Positions 1-7,485 of a stretch of DNA of 16,974 nt are shown one piece after another. Where the stretch lies: contig JABHDX010000034.1 in assembly GCA_018672815.1 (NCBI GenBank), positions 1-16,974 on the forward strand, written 5' to 3'. Position 1 is the stretch's first letter. Every line of letters starts with the position of its first letter. Under the pieces are notes generated by a model. That model made no database searches. It had not been told where the DNA came from and worked only from the letters and a program-made list of their open reading frames with translations. Source of the DNA: Gammaproteobacteria bacterium. GTDB taxonomy: Bacteria > Pseudomonadota > Gammaproteobacteria > UBA11654. Made by a program: the position numbers and the translations under genes.

Positions 1-617
1 AATCTGAATTTAATATTAATTTATATTGGCCGACTCTCCCAAAAAGAAACGAGATTCTTAGTGCAATGGGTACCGCTAGAATAAAAATAAAAAATGGGGA
101 GATTGATACAAAAAAAAGAATACCTGGAAAAGCCTTAGGTTTATTGAGTATTTCAGAGTTGCCCAAAAGATTACTTCTCGATTTCAGTGATCTTTTCAGC
201 AATGATTTTTCATTTGATAGGCTAAATGGTGACTTCAGTTTTAGGGATGGACTTGCCTATACTTGTAATTTAACCATCAAGTCAGCTCCTGCAGATGTGG
301 TGATTATAGGTGCAACTGATACTAAGAAAAGGGAATATAATCAAATGGCAATTGTTCAACCAGCTGTCTCTGACATGTTACCAATGGGCGGAGCTATGCT
401 TGGAGGACCAGCAGCTGCAGCCAGTGTTTTTCTTTTCACAAAATTATTTAGAAGACCTTTGAAAGATGTGGGTTTGGCTTACTACTCGATTAATGGAGAT
501 TGGAATCAGCCAATCATCACTGATATATCAAAAGACGTAAACCTTTCAATGATAGAAGATTGCAACAACTTCATTCCTGATGTAATTATATCGGAAGAGT
601 TGCATAATAATTCTTAA
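1..617 (+). CDS. yhdP: YhdP family envelope protein, C-terminal fragment (5' end outside window)
   Basis: This is the last 204 codons of a very large AsmA-like protein. The reading frame is open from base 3, so the ATG at 66 is internal and not the start. Family knowledge: YhdP spans the periplasm from the inner membrane and, with TamB and YdbH, moves phospholipids to the outer membrane. The sequence shows the typical C-terminal block: a WP motif near the window start, then GKALGLLSISELPKRLLLDF, GDFSFRDGLAYT, a VQPAVSDMLPMGGAMLGGPA segment and a final NGDWNQPII. These match the conserved last domain of the family (tryptophan-proline, LGLLS, RRL-type, LPLAG, GGPA, G-W-P). The next gene begins about 22 bases downstream on the same strand. 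The order yhdP, nitrilase, tldD is also known from Pseudomonas. The identification is firm; only the tail can be described. Confidence 0.9.
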   Translation, partial: SEFNINLYWPTLPKRNEILSAMGTARIKIKNGEIDTKKRIPGKALGLLSISELPKRLLLDFSDLFSNDFSFDRLNGDFSFRDGLAYTCNLTIKSAPADVVIIGATDTKKREYNQMAIVQPAVSDMLPMGGAMLGGPAAAASVFLFTKLFRRPLKDVGLAYYSINGDWNQPIITDISKDVNLSMIEDCNNFIPDVIISEELHNNS

Positions 618-639
618 GTAATAAATTAAGACAGTGATA

Positions 640-1452
640 ATGAAGATTGGATCCATTCAAATGAATTCCTCAGATTCCGTACAAGAAAACCTCTCGTTAA
701 CGGAATCGCTGTTGATTCAGGCCACTCATCGAAAGGTAGAAATAGTTCTTTTGCCTGAAAATTTTGCTTTTATGGGTTACCCCAAGCAATTAGTTAATGA
801 AATTATGGAAGATTATGGAGATGGTCCCATACAGACTTTTCTTAAAGAGCAGTCGAAACAACTAGGGATTTCGATTATTGCTGGATCGATTCCAATTAAG
901 AATGCAGATGAGAGTAGAAGCTTTGCAAGATCAATTGCTTATGATAATCAAGGCAAAGAGATAGCCTATTATGACAAAATTCATCTTTTTGATGTTGAAG
1001 TAAATGGCAAAGCTTACAATGAATCCGCTTCAATAGAGCCTGGGAAAGATGTCATTAATTTTACCCTTGACAGTGAATTGAATGTAAAAGTAGGCCTGTC
1101 GATTTGTTATGATGTTCGTTTCCCAGAACTTTATCGTCAACTTGGAGAGATAGATATCATCACCGTACCGGCAGCATTTACTTATGAAACGGGTCAAGCG
1201 CATTGGCATACACTTTTAGCCAGTAGAGCTATTGAGAATCTTTGTTATGTCGTGGGTTCAGCTCAATGGGGTGAACATTATGGAAATAGAAAAACGTATG
1301 GGCATTCTATGATAGTTGATCCTTGGGGAGAGGTTAAAGATGAACTGTCTCATGGAAATGGATTGGTAGTGTCAGAGATAGATTTAGATTATTTAGCAGA
1401 GATTAGAACAAAGTTTCCTGCACTGTCTCATCGGAGACTTGATCATGACTGA
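640..1452 (+). CDS. Nitrilase-superfamily amidase, Nit1-like (deaminated glutathione amidase type)
   Basis: This cytoplasmic carbon-nitrogen hydrolase has about 270 residues, the normal length. The Glu-Lys-Cys catalytic triad is complete: E40 in LLPENF, K113 in YYDKIHLFD and C156 in GLSICYDVRFPELYR. The C-terminal half carries AHWHTLLASRAIENLCYVV and YGHSMIVDPWGEV, which are typical of the Nit1/YbeM branch. That branch removes the amide of deaminated glutathione, a by-product of transaminases. A GTG six bases upstream (634) is in frame, but the ATG at 640 gives the expected N-terminus MKIGSIQMNS, so I chose it; neither start has a clear SD sequence. The end overlaps the tldD start by eight bases, which suggests translational coupling. 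The family is certain; the substrate is inferred from motif similarity. Confidence 0.85.
   Translation: MKIGSIQMNSSDSVQENLSLTESLLIQATHRKVEIVLLPENFAFMGYPKQLVNEIMEDYGDGPIQTFLKEQSKQLGISIIAGSIPIKNADESRSFARSIAYDNQGKEIAYYDKIHLFDVEVNGKAYNESASIEPGKDVINFTLDSELNVKVGLSICYDVRFPELYRQLGEIDIITVPAAFTYETGQAHWHTLLASRAIENLCYVVGSAQWGEHYGNRKTYGHSMIVDPWGEVKDELSHGNGLVVSEIDLDYLAEIRTKFPALSHRRLDHD
1433..1436 (+). promoter_or_regulatory. Ribosome binding site of tldD
   Basis: GGAG eight bases before the ATG at 1445. It is one of the few clear SD sequences in the window and decides for ATG 1445 over TTG 1439. It lies within the 3' end of the amidase gene. Confidence 0.65.
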
Positions 1453-2881
1453 TCACTTGAGTGAAGCAAGATCGATTCTGCTTGATCCATACAATATAAA
1501 TGACAATGATATTAGTCACTTGTTGGCCGATCTTTTCTCTTATGGTGCAGACATGGGAGACATCTATTTTCAAGCCATTAATCATGAATCTTGGTCTATA
1601 GAAGATGGTGAAGTTAAAAAATCATCCTTCTCAAACAAACAAGGAGTTGGTTTTAGAGCGATAACAGGTGAGAAGTCAGGCCTTGCTTACTCTGAATCGT
1701 TTTCAAAATCATCTCTTCAAGATGCAGCGAAGGCTGCAGGGACTATAGCCAATAGCAATAAAACTTTAACTCATAATATTAATTCTCAAATTCAACAACA
1801 TGACTTGTATCCTCCGATTAATCCAATAGATTCAATAACTGATCAAGAGAAGATTGAATATCTAAAATTAGTTGATCAAAAGGCCAGAGCTAAAGATCAT
1901 CGAGTCAAAGAAGTTATAGCCACTCTCGCTGGGAATAATCAAGCCATACTCATAGTCGATCAAGATGGAAGATTGGCTTCAGATATTCGGCCCATGGTTA
2001 GAATGAGTGTGAATGTTATTGTTGAGGAAGATAACAGAAGAGAACAAGGCTCTAGTGGAGGAGGAGGTCGTATTGGTTATAATTTCTTTGATCAATCGAC
2101 GATTGAGGAATATGCTGATCAGGCTGTCGATCAGGCTCTATTAAATCTTGAAGCTATTGAAGCACCTGCAGGAGAAATGACAGTAGTGCTTGGTTCAGGA
2201 TGGCCTGGAGTTTTAATCCATGAAGCTATTGGTCATGGTTTAGAAGGAGACTTTAATAGAAAAAAAACTTCAGCTTTCTCAGGACTTATGGGAGAACAGG
2301 TTGCTTCTAAGATTTGTACAGTAATTGACGATGGAACCATGAAAGGAGAGAGAGGGTCACTCAATATTGATGATGAGGGAGAGCCTACTCAACGCACTGT
2401 CTTAATTGAAGATGGTAAATTAACCAACTACATGCAAGACAGACTGAATGCGAAATTAATGAATGTAAAATCAACAGGCAATGGAAGAAGAGAGTCTTAT
2501 GCATCTCAAACCATACCCAGAATGACGAATACCTTCATGATGTCAGGCACTCATGAACATGAAGAAATTATCCAATCAGTTGGTTCTGGAATTTATGCAA
2601 AAAACTTTGGTGGAGGCCAGGTTGATATTACATCAGGAAAGTTTGTCTTTTCCGCGAGCGAAGCATATCTGATTAAAAATGGGAAATTAGGCGCTCCAGT
2701 CAAAGGAGCTATGCTTATTGGTGATGGCCCTTCAGCTTTAAATCAAGTCACCATGATTGGGAATAATTTAGCTCTGGATCCTGGGATTGGAAATTGTGGT
2801 AAAGATGGTCAAACTGTTCCTGTTAATGTAGGTCAGCCGACTATGAGAATTGAAAAACTAACAGTCGGTGGAACAACTTAG
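1445..2881 (+). CDS. tldD: TldD metalloprotease subunit
   Basis: TldD is the zinc-bearing half of the TldD/TldE (PmbA) heterodimer. In E. coli the complex processes the microcin B17 precursor and degrades unfolded peptides such as the CcdA antitoxin. The 478 residues compare with 481 in E. coli. The zinc site HEAIGH (H259, E260, H263) lies in LIHEAIGHGLEGD, and the conserved C-terminal GNCGKDGQTVPV block contains the usual cysteine near residue 451. A TTG at 1439 is in frame, but the ATG at 1445 follows a GGAG ribosome binding site at 1433-1436 with eight bases between, so ATG is the better start. This SD lies inside the upstream amidase gene. The partner pmbA is found about 600 bases downstream with purE inserted between them on the other strand. 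Confidence 0.96.
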   Translation: MTDHLSEARSILLDPYNINDNDISHLLADLFSYGADMGDIYFQAINHESWSIEDGEVKKSSFSNKQGVGFRAITGEKSGLAYSESFSKSSLQDAAKAAGTIANSNKTLTHNINSQIQQHDLYPPINPIDSITDQEKIEYLKLVDQKARAKDHRVKEVIATLAGNNQAILIVDQDGRLASDIRPMVRMSVNVIVEEDNRREQGSSGGGGRIGYNFFDQSTIEEYADQAVDQALLNLEAIEAPAGEMTVVLGSGWPGVLIHEAIGHGLEGDFNRKKTSAFSGLMGEQVASKICTVIDDGTMKGERGSLNIDDEGEPTQRTVLIEDGKLTNYMQDRLNAKLMNVKSTGNGRRESYASQTIPRMTNTFMMSGTHEHEEIIQSVGSGIYAKNFGGGQVDITSGKFVFSASEAYLIKNGKLGAPVKGAMLIGDGPSALNQVTMIGNNLALDPGIGNCGKDGQTVPVNVGQPTMRIEKLTVGGTT

Positions 2882-2899
2882 TTAACATCATTTGAGAGG

Positions 2900-3382
2900 C
2901 TAACCCAATTGAGCTTCAATAACTTTTTGAGCTTGAGCAGCTCTGTATTCAATAAGCTTATTTTTTATGCTTGAATCAGTAATAGCCATGATTGCTGCTG
3001 CATACAATGCACCATTAATAGCACCAGGTTTGCCTATAGCCACAGTGCCTACTGGTATACCTGGAGGCATTTGTACGATAGACATTAATGCATCCATCCC
3101 ATCTAGTGATCCCGCTATTAGGGGCACACCTACAACTGGGATAATTGTTTTTGCTGCGATAACGCCAGGTAGGGCTGCCGAGAGCCCAGCTCCAGCTATA
3201 ATGACTTGTACACCATTTTCTTCACATTGAGCTATGTATTCATCGAGTAGATCCGGTGTCCTATGTGCTGAGATCACTCTAGATTCATGGTTAATGTCTA
3301 AGTTTTTAAGAGTTTTAGAGGTATTGCTCATTACCTCCCAATCAGATTCTGAGCCCATGATGATTGCTATTTTTATGCTCAT
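2900..3382 (-). CDS. purE: PurE, N5-carboxyaminoimidazole ribonucleotide mutase (class I)
   Basis: PurE converts N5-CAIR to CAIR in de novo purine synthesis in the cytoplasm, after PurK has made N5-CAIR. The protein has 160 residues, a normal length for the single-domain enzyme. The phosphate-binding start IIMGSESDWEVM, the catalytic-loop SAHRTPD (H40) that marks class I, and IVQMPPGIPVGTVAIGKPGA are all present. One difference from E. coli is the loop GLSAALPG at 66-73, where E. coli has a GAAHLPG-type sequence. No purK is adjacent. The gene stands alone on the minus strand between tldD, which ends 18 bases away tail to tail, and pmbA, which is divergent. No SD precedes the ATG. A TATAAA on the minus strand ends nine bases before the ATG, so the leader would be very short. 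Confidence 0.95.
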   Translation of the reverse strand: MSIKIAIIMGSESDWEVMSNTSKTLKNLDINHESRVISAHRTPDLLDEYIAQCEENGVQVIIAGAGLSAALPGVIAAKTIIPVVGVPLIAGSLDGMDALMSIVQMPPGIPVGTVAIGKPGAINGALYAAAIMAITDSSIKNKLIEYRAAQAQKVIEAQLG

Positions 3383-3475
3383 AGTATGTTTTTTATAATT
3401 TCTTATTTGTTCTGTTTAAGTAGGTTAGAATATACAACTGAATTTTAAACTATTTTTGTATAAAAATTAAATTAT
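3383..3475. promoter_or_regulatory. Divergent intergenic region of purE and pmbA
   Basis: These 93 bases separate two divergent starts, so promoters for both must lie here or nearby. On the plus strand TATAAA at 3459-3464 lies 11 bases before the pmbA ATG. On the minus strand a TATAAA lies nine bases before the purE ATG. Neither has a convincing -35 at the right distance. Neither gene has an SD sequence. Both leaders would be only a few bases long if these -10 boxes are used. No operator or riboswitch was recognised. Confidence 0.35.
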
Positions 3476-4798
3476 ATGAGCGAAGAATCGATTGAACATA
3501 AAATTAAATTTGCATTAGACTATGCAAAAAGAATAGGCGCAGACCAGTCCAGTCTAAATTTTGGATCTGCTTCAGGTTTTTCGGTAACTGCACAAAATGG
3601 ATCAATCGATACAGTTGAGAACTACCAAGATCAAAGATTTTCAATAAGCATTTATCTGAATAGTTCGATTGGATCTGCTAGTTCAAATGATTTATCTAAT
3701 ACAACGATTAAGAAAACAATTGAAAAGGCACATAGCTTGGCTAGCTTGACTGCTGCAGATAAATGTAATGGATTAGCTGATAGAGAATTAATGGCACAAG
3801 AACCATTAGATTTAGATCTATATCATCCATGGGACATAGACATCCACAAGGCACAAGAGTTAGCCATAGAGTGTGAGCAAGCAGCTCTTAGTTTTAGTTC
3901 CAAAGTTATCAACTCTGAGGGTGCGAATGTGGGGAGCTATAAGAATGAGTCCTATTATGCTAACTCGCATGGATTCATTGGAGCGTCAAAATCAACAGGT
4001 CACAGTATTAGTTGTACAGCAATTGCGGAGGAGAATGGTTTAATGGAAATGGATTATGACTATACCAGTGAGAGACATCCTGAGGATTTGATAGATCATA
4101 TTGAAATAGGTAAAAATGCTGCATCTAAGGCATCAGCTAATTTAGGTTCAAAAAAATTAAAAACACAAGAAGCACAAATATTATATTCACCGAGAGTTGC
4201 AAAAAGTATTATTAGCCATCTCATGAATGCTATTAGCGGCGGTAGCTTATATAGAAAATCCTCTTTCTTAGTTGACTGTTTGGATAAAAAGATTTGTTCA
4301 GAAATCATGAATATTAGGGAGGAACCTCATTTAAAAAGAGGCTCATCCAGTACTTATTTTGACGGAGAAGGAGTTAAAACAAAATCTCGCTCCATTGTTG
4401 ACCAGGGAAAACTCTTAGGTTATTTGCTATCGAGTTATTCAGCTAGAAGACTGGGAATGGAAACAACAGGTAATGCTGGTGGACACCATAATCTTTTGAT
4501 CGAGCCTAGTGGACCTGATGATTTTAATGATTTAGTTAAAGGTATGAAGAAAGGATTAATAGTGACTGGTTTGATTGGTTATGGCGTCAATATTGTTAAT
4601 GGAGATTACTCTAGAGGTGCCAATGGATTTTGGGTTGAAAATGGAAAAATACTATACCCAGTGAGTGAGATAACTATTGCTGGAAATTTGAAAAATATGT
4701 TCAACAATATTGAAGCCATTGGAAGTGATATGGATAACAATGGAGCAATAAAAATGGGCAGTTTATTAATCAATAATTTAATGATAGCAGGGCAGTGA
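3476..4798 (+). CDS. pmbA: PmbA/TldE, partner subunit of TldD
   Basis: PmbA (TldE) pairs with TldD to form the barrel-shaped metalloprotease. Family knowledge says this subunit lacks the zinc motif and lines the chamber. The 440 residues compare with about 450 in E. coli. No HExxxH motif is present, as expected. The family blocks visible are the N-terminal VTAQNGSIDTVE, the central RGSSSTYFDGEGVKTKSRSI region, LSSYSARRLGMETTGNAGGH, and a C-terminal ANGFWVENGKILYPVSEITI ending in a GSLLI-type strand. The start ATG has no SD sequence, but the N-terminus is of the expected length. The next gene begins three bases after its stop, so the two are probably cotranscribed. Identification is firm. Confidence 0.95.
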   Translation: MSEESIEHKIKFALDYAKRIGADQSSLNFGSASGFSVTAQNGSIDTVENYQDQRFSISIYLNSSIGSASSNDLSNTTIKKTIEKAHSLASLTAADKCNGLADRELMAQEPLDLDLYHPWDIDIHKAQELAIECEQAALSFSSKVINSEGANVGSYKNESYYANSHGFIGASKSTGHSISCTAIAEENGLMEMDYDYTSERHPEDLIDHIEIGKNAASKASANLGSKKLKTQEAQILYSPRVAKSIISHLMNAISGGSLYRKSSFLVDCLDKKICSEIMNIREEPHLKRGSSSTYFDGEGVKTKSRSIVDQGKLLGYLLSSYSARRLGMETTGNAGGHHNLLIEPSGPDDFNDLVKGMKKGLIVTGLIGYGVNIVNGDYSRGANGFWVENGKILYPVSEITIAGNLKNMFNNIEAIGSDMDNNGAIKMGSLLINNLMIAGQ

Positions 4799-4801
4799 AA
4801 A

Positions 4802-6025
4802 ATGAGAAATATACTAATTGTTAGTTTAATGCTTTTTATACAACCAGTATTCGGGCATGGAGGTGTGGAACGAAGCTCACTGCTGAAAGAGGCTGATATT
4901 CGATTATTTGTTGCTGATAATATGAATTCAGATCTTGTAACAATTGATTTTCCTTCTGGTCAGGTTATCAATCGAGTCTCAACTCCACCATCGATTATGA
5001 CACTTCAAGTTGGCGGTAATAATAACCATATCTATGCAATGCGAGGCAGGAATACTGATGAAGGTATTATGAGTATTATTTCAACGGGCTATGACAAGGA
5101 TGAAAAAAGATTTAGACCACCTTATGTTATTCGTACATTAAAATTAGATACTCCTGGAGGAGGAAGGAATAATGGTAGTGGACATATTATGGCAACCGTG
5201 GATGGCTATGATGCAGTTTTGACGGAGGGCGATGGAAAAATAATTGTTTTAATGAATGATGAAATTGATGGTTTTTCTAAACTGAGAACTAAAACATATG
5301 ATCTCGCCGCACCCGATCATTATCATTATCTTGAAGGTCAGAAGTACTTATATATTGGTCATTTATTCAAAGGCTTTGTACAAATACTAAATAAAAACAC
5401 AGGTGAAGAACTCAATAAGATTGGGAATTGTCCAATGTTACATGGAATGGGAAGAGATGGAGAATCCGGAAGGCTTTTTTTCTCTTGTCGAACTGAAGTT
5501 TTAGTTATTGGAACTAAAGGAAAAGAAAGAGCTAAGGAAGTCAGTAGAATTATTTATCCAGATAAAGGCCGGTCATGCGCTGCTTTTTTGAAAGGTAAGC
5601 AAAGAGTGCGATGGTGTTATACAGAAGGCATTATTCCTCAACTTTATCGATTGGATGTTTCTGCAAATAACTATGAGTTTGAAACACTAGCAGTCAAGCC
5701 CTCTATTAGACAAAGTACTACTGAAGACGGTGAATACCTTCTGATACTAACTAAGCAAGGCAAACTAATTCTTCATGATGGTTTTAGTGGGGATTTCATT
5801 AAAGAGATCAAAGTTTCTGAGCCTTTTGATGGCGAATGGAATGAAGATGTTAGTAAAGCTATTCTGCCTGATATTGTATCTCATAATGGGATTGCATATA
5901 TATCATTGACCCATGAAGGTAGAGTAGTGGAAGTTGATTTAGAAAAAGGGATAGTGAAAAGATATATGGATATTGGTGGCTTCCCTACTAGAATGGTGCT
6001 TTTAGCAAAAGAAAATTTAAATTAA
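4802..6025 (+). CDS. Secreted beta-propeller protein, AztD-like (possible zinc metallochaperone)
   Basis: The 407-residue protein starts with a signal peptide (hydrophobic residues 4-17) that is probably cleaved before the HGG at 19-21. The rest shows propeller-type repeats of the kind RLFVADNMNSDLVTIDFPSG and GRVVEVDLEKG, each ending in a short acidic or glycine turn. Features that recall AztD, the periplasmic zinc chaperone of AztABC transporters, are the RLFVAD blade, the GSGHIM...DAVLTEGDGKI segment (H128), DHYHYLEG (H173, H175), GHLFKGFV (H187), and CPMLHG followed 14 residues later by FFSC (C210, H214, C229). Two further cysteines, C259 and C272, could form a second disulfide. No azt transporter genes are in the window. 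The gene sits three bases after pmbA, and a second secreted protein follows. The secreted propeller fold is likely; a zinc role is inferred from remembered family resemblance. Confidence 0.6.
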   Translation: MRNILIVSLMLFIQPVFGHGGVERSSLLKEADIRLFVADNMNSDLVTIDFPSGQVINRVSTPPSIMTLQVGGNNNHIYAMRGRNTDEGIMSIISTGYDKDEKRFRPPYVIRTLKLDTPGGGRNNGSGHIMATVDGYDAVLTEGDGKIIVLMNDEIDGFSKLRTKTYDLAAPDHYHYLEGQKYLYIGHLFKGFVQILNKNTGEELNKIGNCPMLHGMGRDGESGRLFFSCRTEVLVIGTKGKERAKEVSRIIYPDKGRSCAAFLKGKQRVRWCYTEGIIPQLYRLDVSANNYEFETLAVKPSIRQSTTEDGEYLLILTKQGKLILHDGFSGDFIKEIKVSEPFDGEWNEDVSKAILPDIVSHNGIAYISLTHEGRVVEVDLEKGIVKRYMDIGGFPTRMVLLAKENLN

Positions 6026-6099
6026 TTTAACCTTTTGTATATGTTTAAGGTATATATAAATAAGAATAATTTAAATATTAAATAATTTAGGAATAAAAA

Positions 6100-6504
6100 A
6101 TGAAAATTAATGCATTGTTTAAAGTACTACTTGTTGGTCTGCTCTCGATTCAACTTCAATTTGAGGTTCATGCGCATAGCGATCATGCAAAAAATATTAC
6201 AGTTAAGGCGATGTCTACAATGTTGCTTGAAATGAATCATTTTCCCTCAGATATAAATAGAAAAGAGCTTGAAAGAATGATTGCAGACAATGGCACGACT
6301 GAGAATGAAAAAATTATAGCTAATGCCATTCTTAAAATTAAACATTCAAGCGATATCAATGATGAAGGGTCTTTGAAAGCATTGATAGATAATTCTGATT
6401 CATCAAAGGCAATTAAAAGTCTTGCAACGAGTATTCTTTCTTTTAATCATACTGTAAACCCATCAGATAAAAGAAAGTTAGAGATGATTATTTTTAAAGG
6501 CTAG
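6100..6504 (+). CDS. Small secreted protein of three 35-residue helical repeats, unknown function
   Basis: I do not recognise this 134-residue protein. It has a signal peptide (KINALFKVLLVGLLSIQ...), probably cut after VHA at 25, leaving a mature start of HSDHAKN. The rest consists of three tandem repeats in exact 35-residue register: K36/K71/K106, M38/I73/L108, L43/L78/L113, H47/H82/H117, L57/L92/L127 and I61/I96/I131. Each unit looks like two short helices separated by a polar turn after the histidine. The start has a good SD, AGGAA at 6089-6093, six bases before ATG. A weak promoter (TTAACC 6027-6032, TATATA 6051-6056) could lie in the 74-base gap after the propeller gene. The last 11 bases overlap the convergent purC. 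The pairing with an AztD-like protein and the conserved histidines suggest periplasmic metal binding, which is inference. Confidence 0.7.
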   Translation: MKINALFKVLLVGLLSIQLQFEVHAHSDHAKNITVKAMSTMLLEMNHFPSDINRKELERMIADNGTTENEKIIANAILKIKHSSDINDEGSLKALIDNSDSSKAIKSLATSILSFNHTVNPSDKRKLEMIIFKG

Positions 6505-7381
6505 TTTCAGCAATTATTGCTTGGTAAGCATTTCTATATTTATCAGTGGTATTCTCAATAACGTCTTGAGGTAAATCAGGACCAGGAGCAGATTTATTCC
6601 AATCCAGCGTTTCTAAATAATCTCTTAAATATTGTTTATCAAAACTAGGAGGGCTAATTCCAATCTTATAATCTTCTATTGACCAGAATCGAGACGAGTC
6701 TGGAGTTAATACTTCATCGATTAAGTATAATTCGCCATCACTATCCAATCCAAATTCAAATTTAGTGTCAGCAATAATAATGCCTCTTTCATTAGCATGA
6801 CTGACTCCAAAGTTATAAATATTAATAGCAATTTCTCTAACTTGACTAGCTAACTCTTCACCCAGTAGATTTATAGTTTCTTCATAGGAGATATTCTCAT
6901 CATGTTCTCCAACTTCAGCTTTTGTAGCAGGAGTATAGATAGGCTTTGGAAGTTTGGATGCCATTTGAAGATTTTTTTCTAGCTCAATGCCACAAACAGT
7001 ACCTGTTTTTTGATAGTCTTTCCAACCGGAACCAATTAAGTAGCCTCTCACTACAGCTTCAATAGGTAGTGGATTTAATCTTTTTACAATCATGCTTCTA
7101 TTCTTGAAGTAAGCCAACTGATCATTATCAGATATAATATCTTCAATGTTAAGATCATTGGTTAGATGGTTTGGAACAATGTCTTTAGTCTGATCAAACC
7201 AGAATTTTGATAATTGTGTTAAAACCTCTCCTTTACCAGGTATAGGATTAGGTAATACCACATCAAATGCAGACATTCTATCAGTAGTAACAATCAGTAA
7301 GTAATGTTCGTTGATTGCATATATATCTCTCACTTTACCTTGAGCAATAAGTTCAAGATTTTGTAATTTTTCATTATTCAT
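6494..7381 (-). CDS. purC: PurC, SAICAR synthetase
   Basis: PurC joins aspartate to CAIR using ATP, the step after PurE in purine synthesis. The protein has 295 residues, longer than the about 237 of E. coli PurC and closer to the long form known from yeast Ade1. The ATP-binding start GKVRDIY (15-21), TTDRMSAFDVVLPNPIPGKG (32-51), the first family signature PIEAVVRGYLIGSGW (106-120), the second signature IIADTKFEFG (202-211) and IDEVLTPDSSRFW (221-233) are all present. It stands alone on the minus strand and overlaps the 3' end of the upstream-lying repeat protein by 11 bases tail to tail. The start is divergent from rpe with a gap of 104 bases. Only a weak purine-rich stretch precedes the ATG. 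Confidence 0.96.
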   Translation of the reverse strand: MNNEKLQNLELIAQGKVRDIYAINEHYLLIVTTDRMSAFDVVLPNPIPGKGEVLTQLSKFWFDQTKDIVPNHLTNDLNIEDIISDNDQLAYFKNRSMIVKRLNPLPIEAVVRGYLIGSGWKDYQKTGTVCGIELEKNLQMASKLPKPIYTPATKAEVGEHDENISYEETINLLGEELASQVREIAINIYNFGVSHANERGIIIADTKFEFGLDSDGELYLIDEVLTPDSSRFWSIEDYKIGISPPSFDKQYLRDYLETLDWNKSAPGPDLPQDVIENTTDKYRNAYQAIIAETSL

Positions 7382-7485
7382 TTTTCTATTTCTTAATTGA
7401 TTTAATTTTTTTTGTAAACTCTAGAATATTTCTATTTAAAAGTAAAACTAGTGCATAATAATATTTTAATAGAGGTTGTAAAATA
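7382..7485. promoter_or_regulatory. Divergent intergenic region of purC and rpe
   Basis: These 104 A+T-rich bases must hold promoters for both genes. The only signals I can point to are AGAGG (7471-7475), the SD of rpe, and CATAAT (7454-7459) as a possible -10 for rpe. No PurR-type operator or other known element was recognised. Confidence 0.3.

Noticed and set aside
66..68. ATG at 66 as the start of the first gene
   Set aside because: The frame is open to the window edge and the residues before it (a WP motif) match the YhdP C-terminal domain, so the gene is truncated by the window.
634..639. GTG start at 634 for the amidase
   Set aside because: The ATG at 640 gives the expected N-terminus of the family and no SD favours the GTG.
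1403..1585. Minus-strand frame of 60 codons across the amidase/tldD junction
   Set aside because: Both plus-strand genes are certain here and the frame has no supporting signal.
2967..3230. Plus-strand open frame of 87 codons inside purE
   Set aside because: It is antisense to a well conserved enzyme, low in complexity and rich in A, I and P, as expected of a shadow frame.
4096..4308. Minus-strand frame of 70 codons inside pmbA
   Set aside because: Shadow of conserved PmbA coding sequence.
6030..6051. ACCTT...AAGGT inverted repeat before the repeat-protein gene as a Zur-type operator
   Set aside because: Only five base pairs with a 12-base gap, and it does not match the Zur box as I know it.
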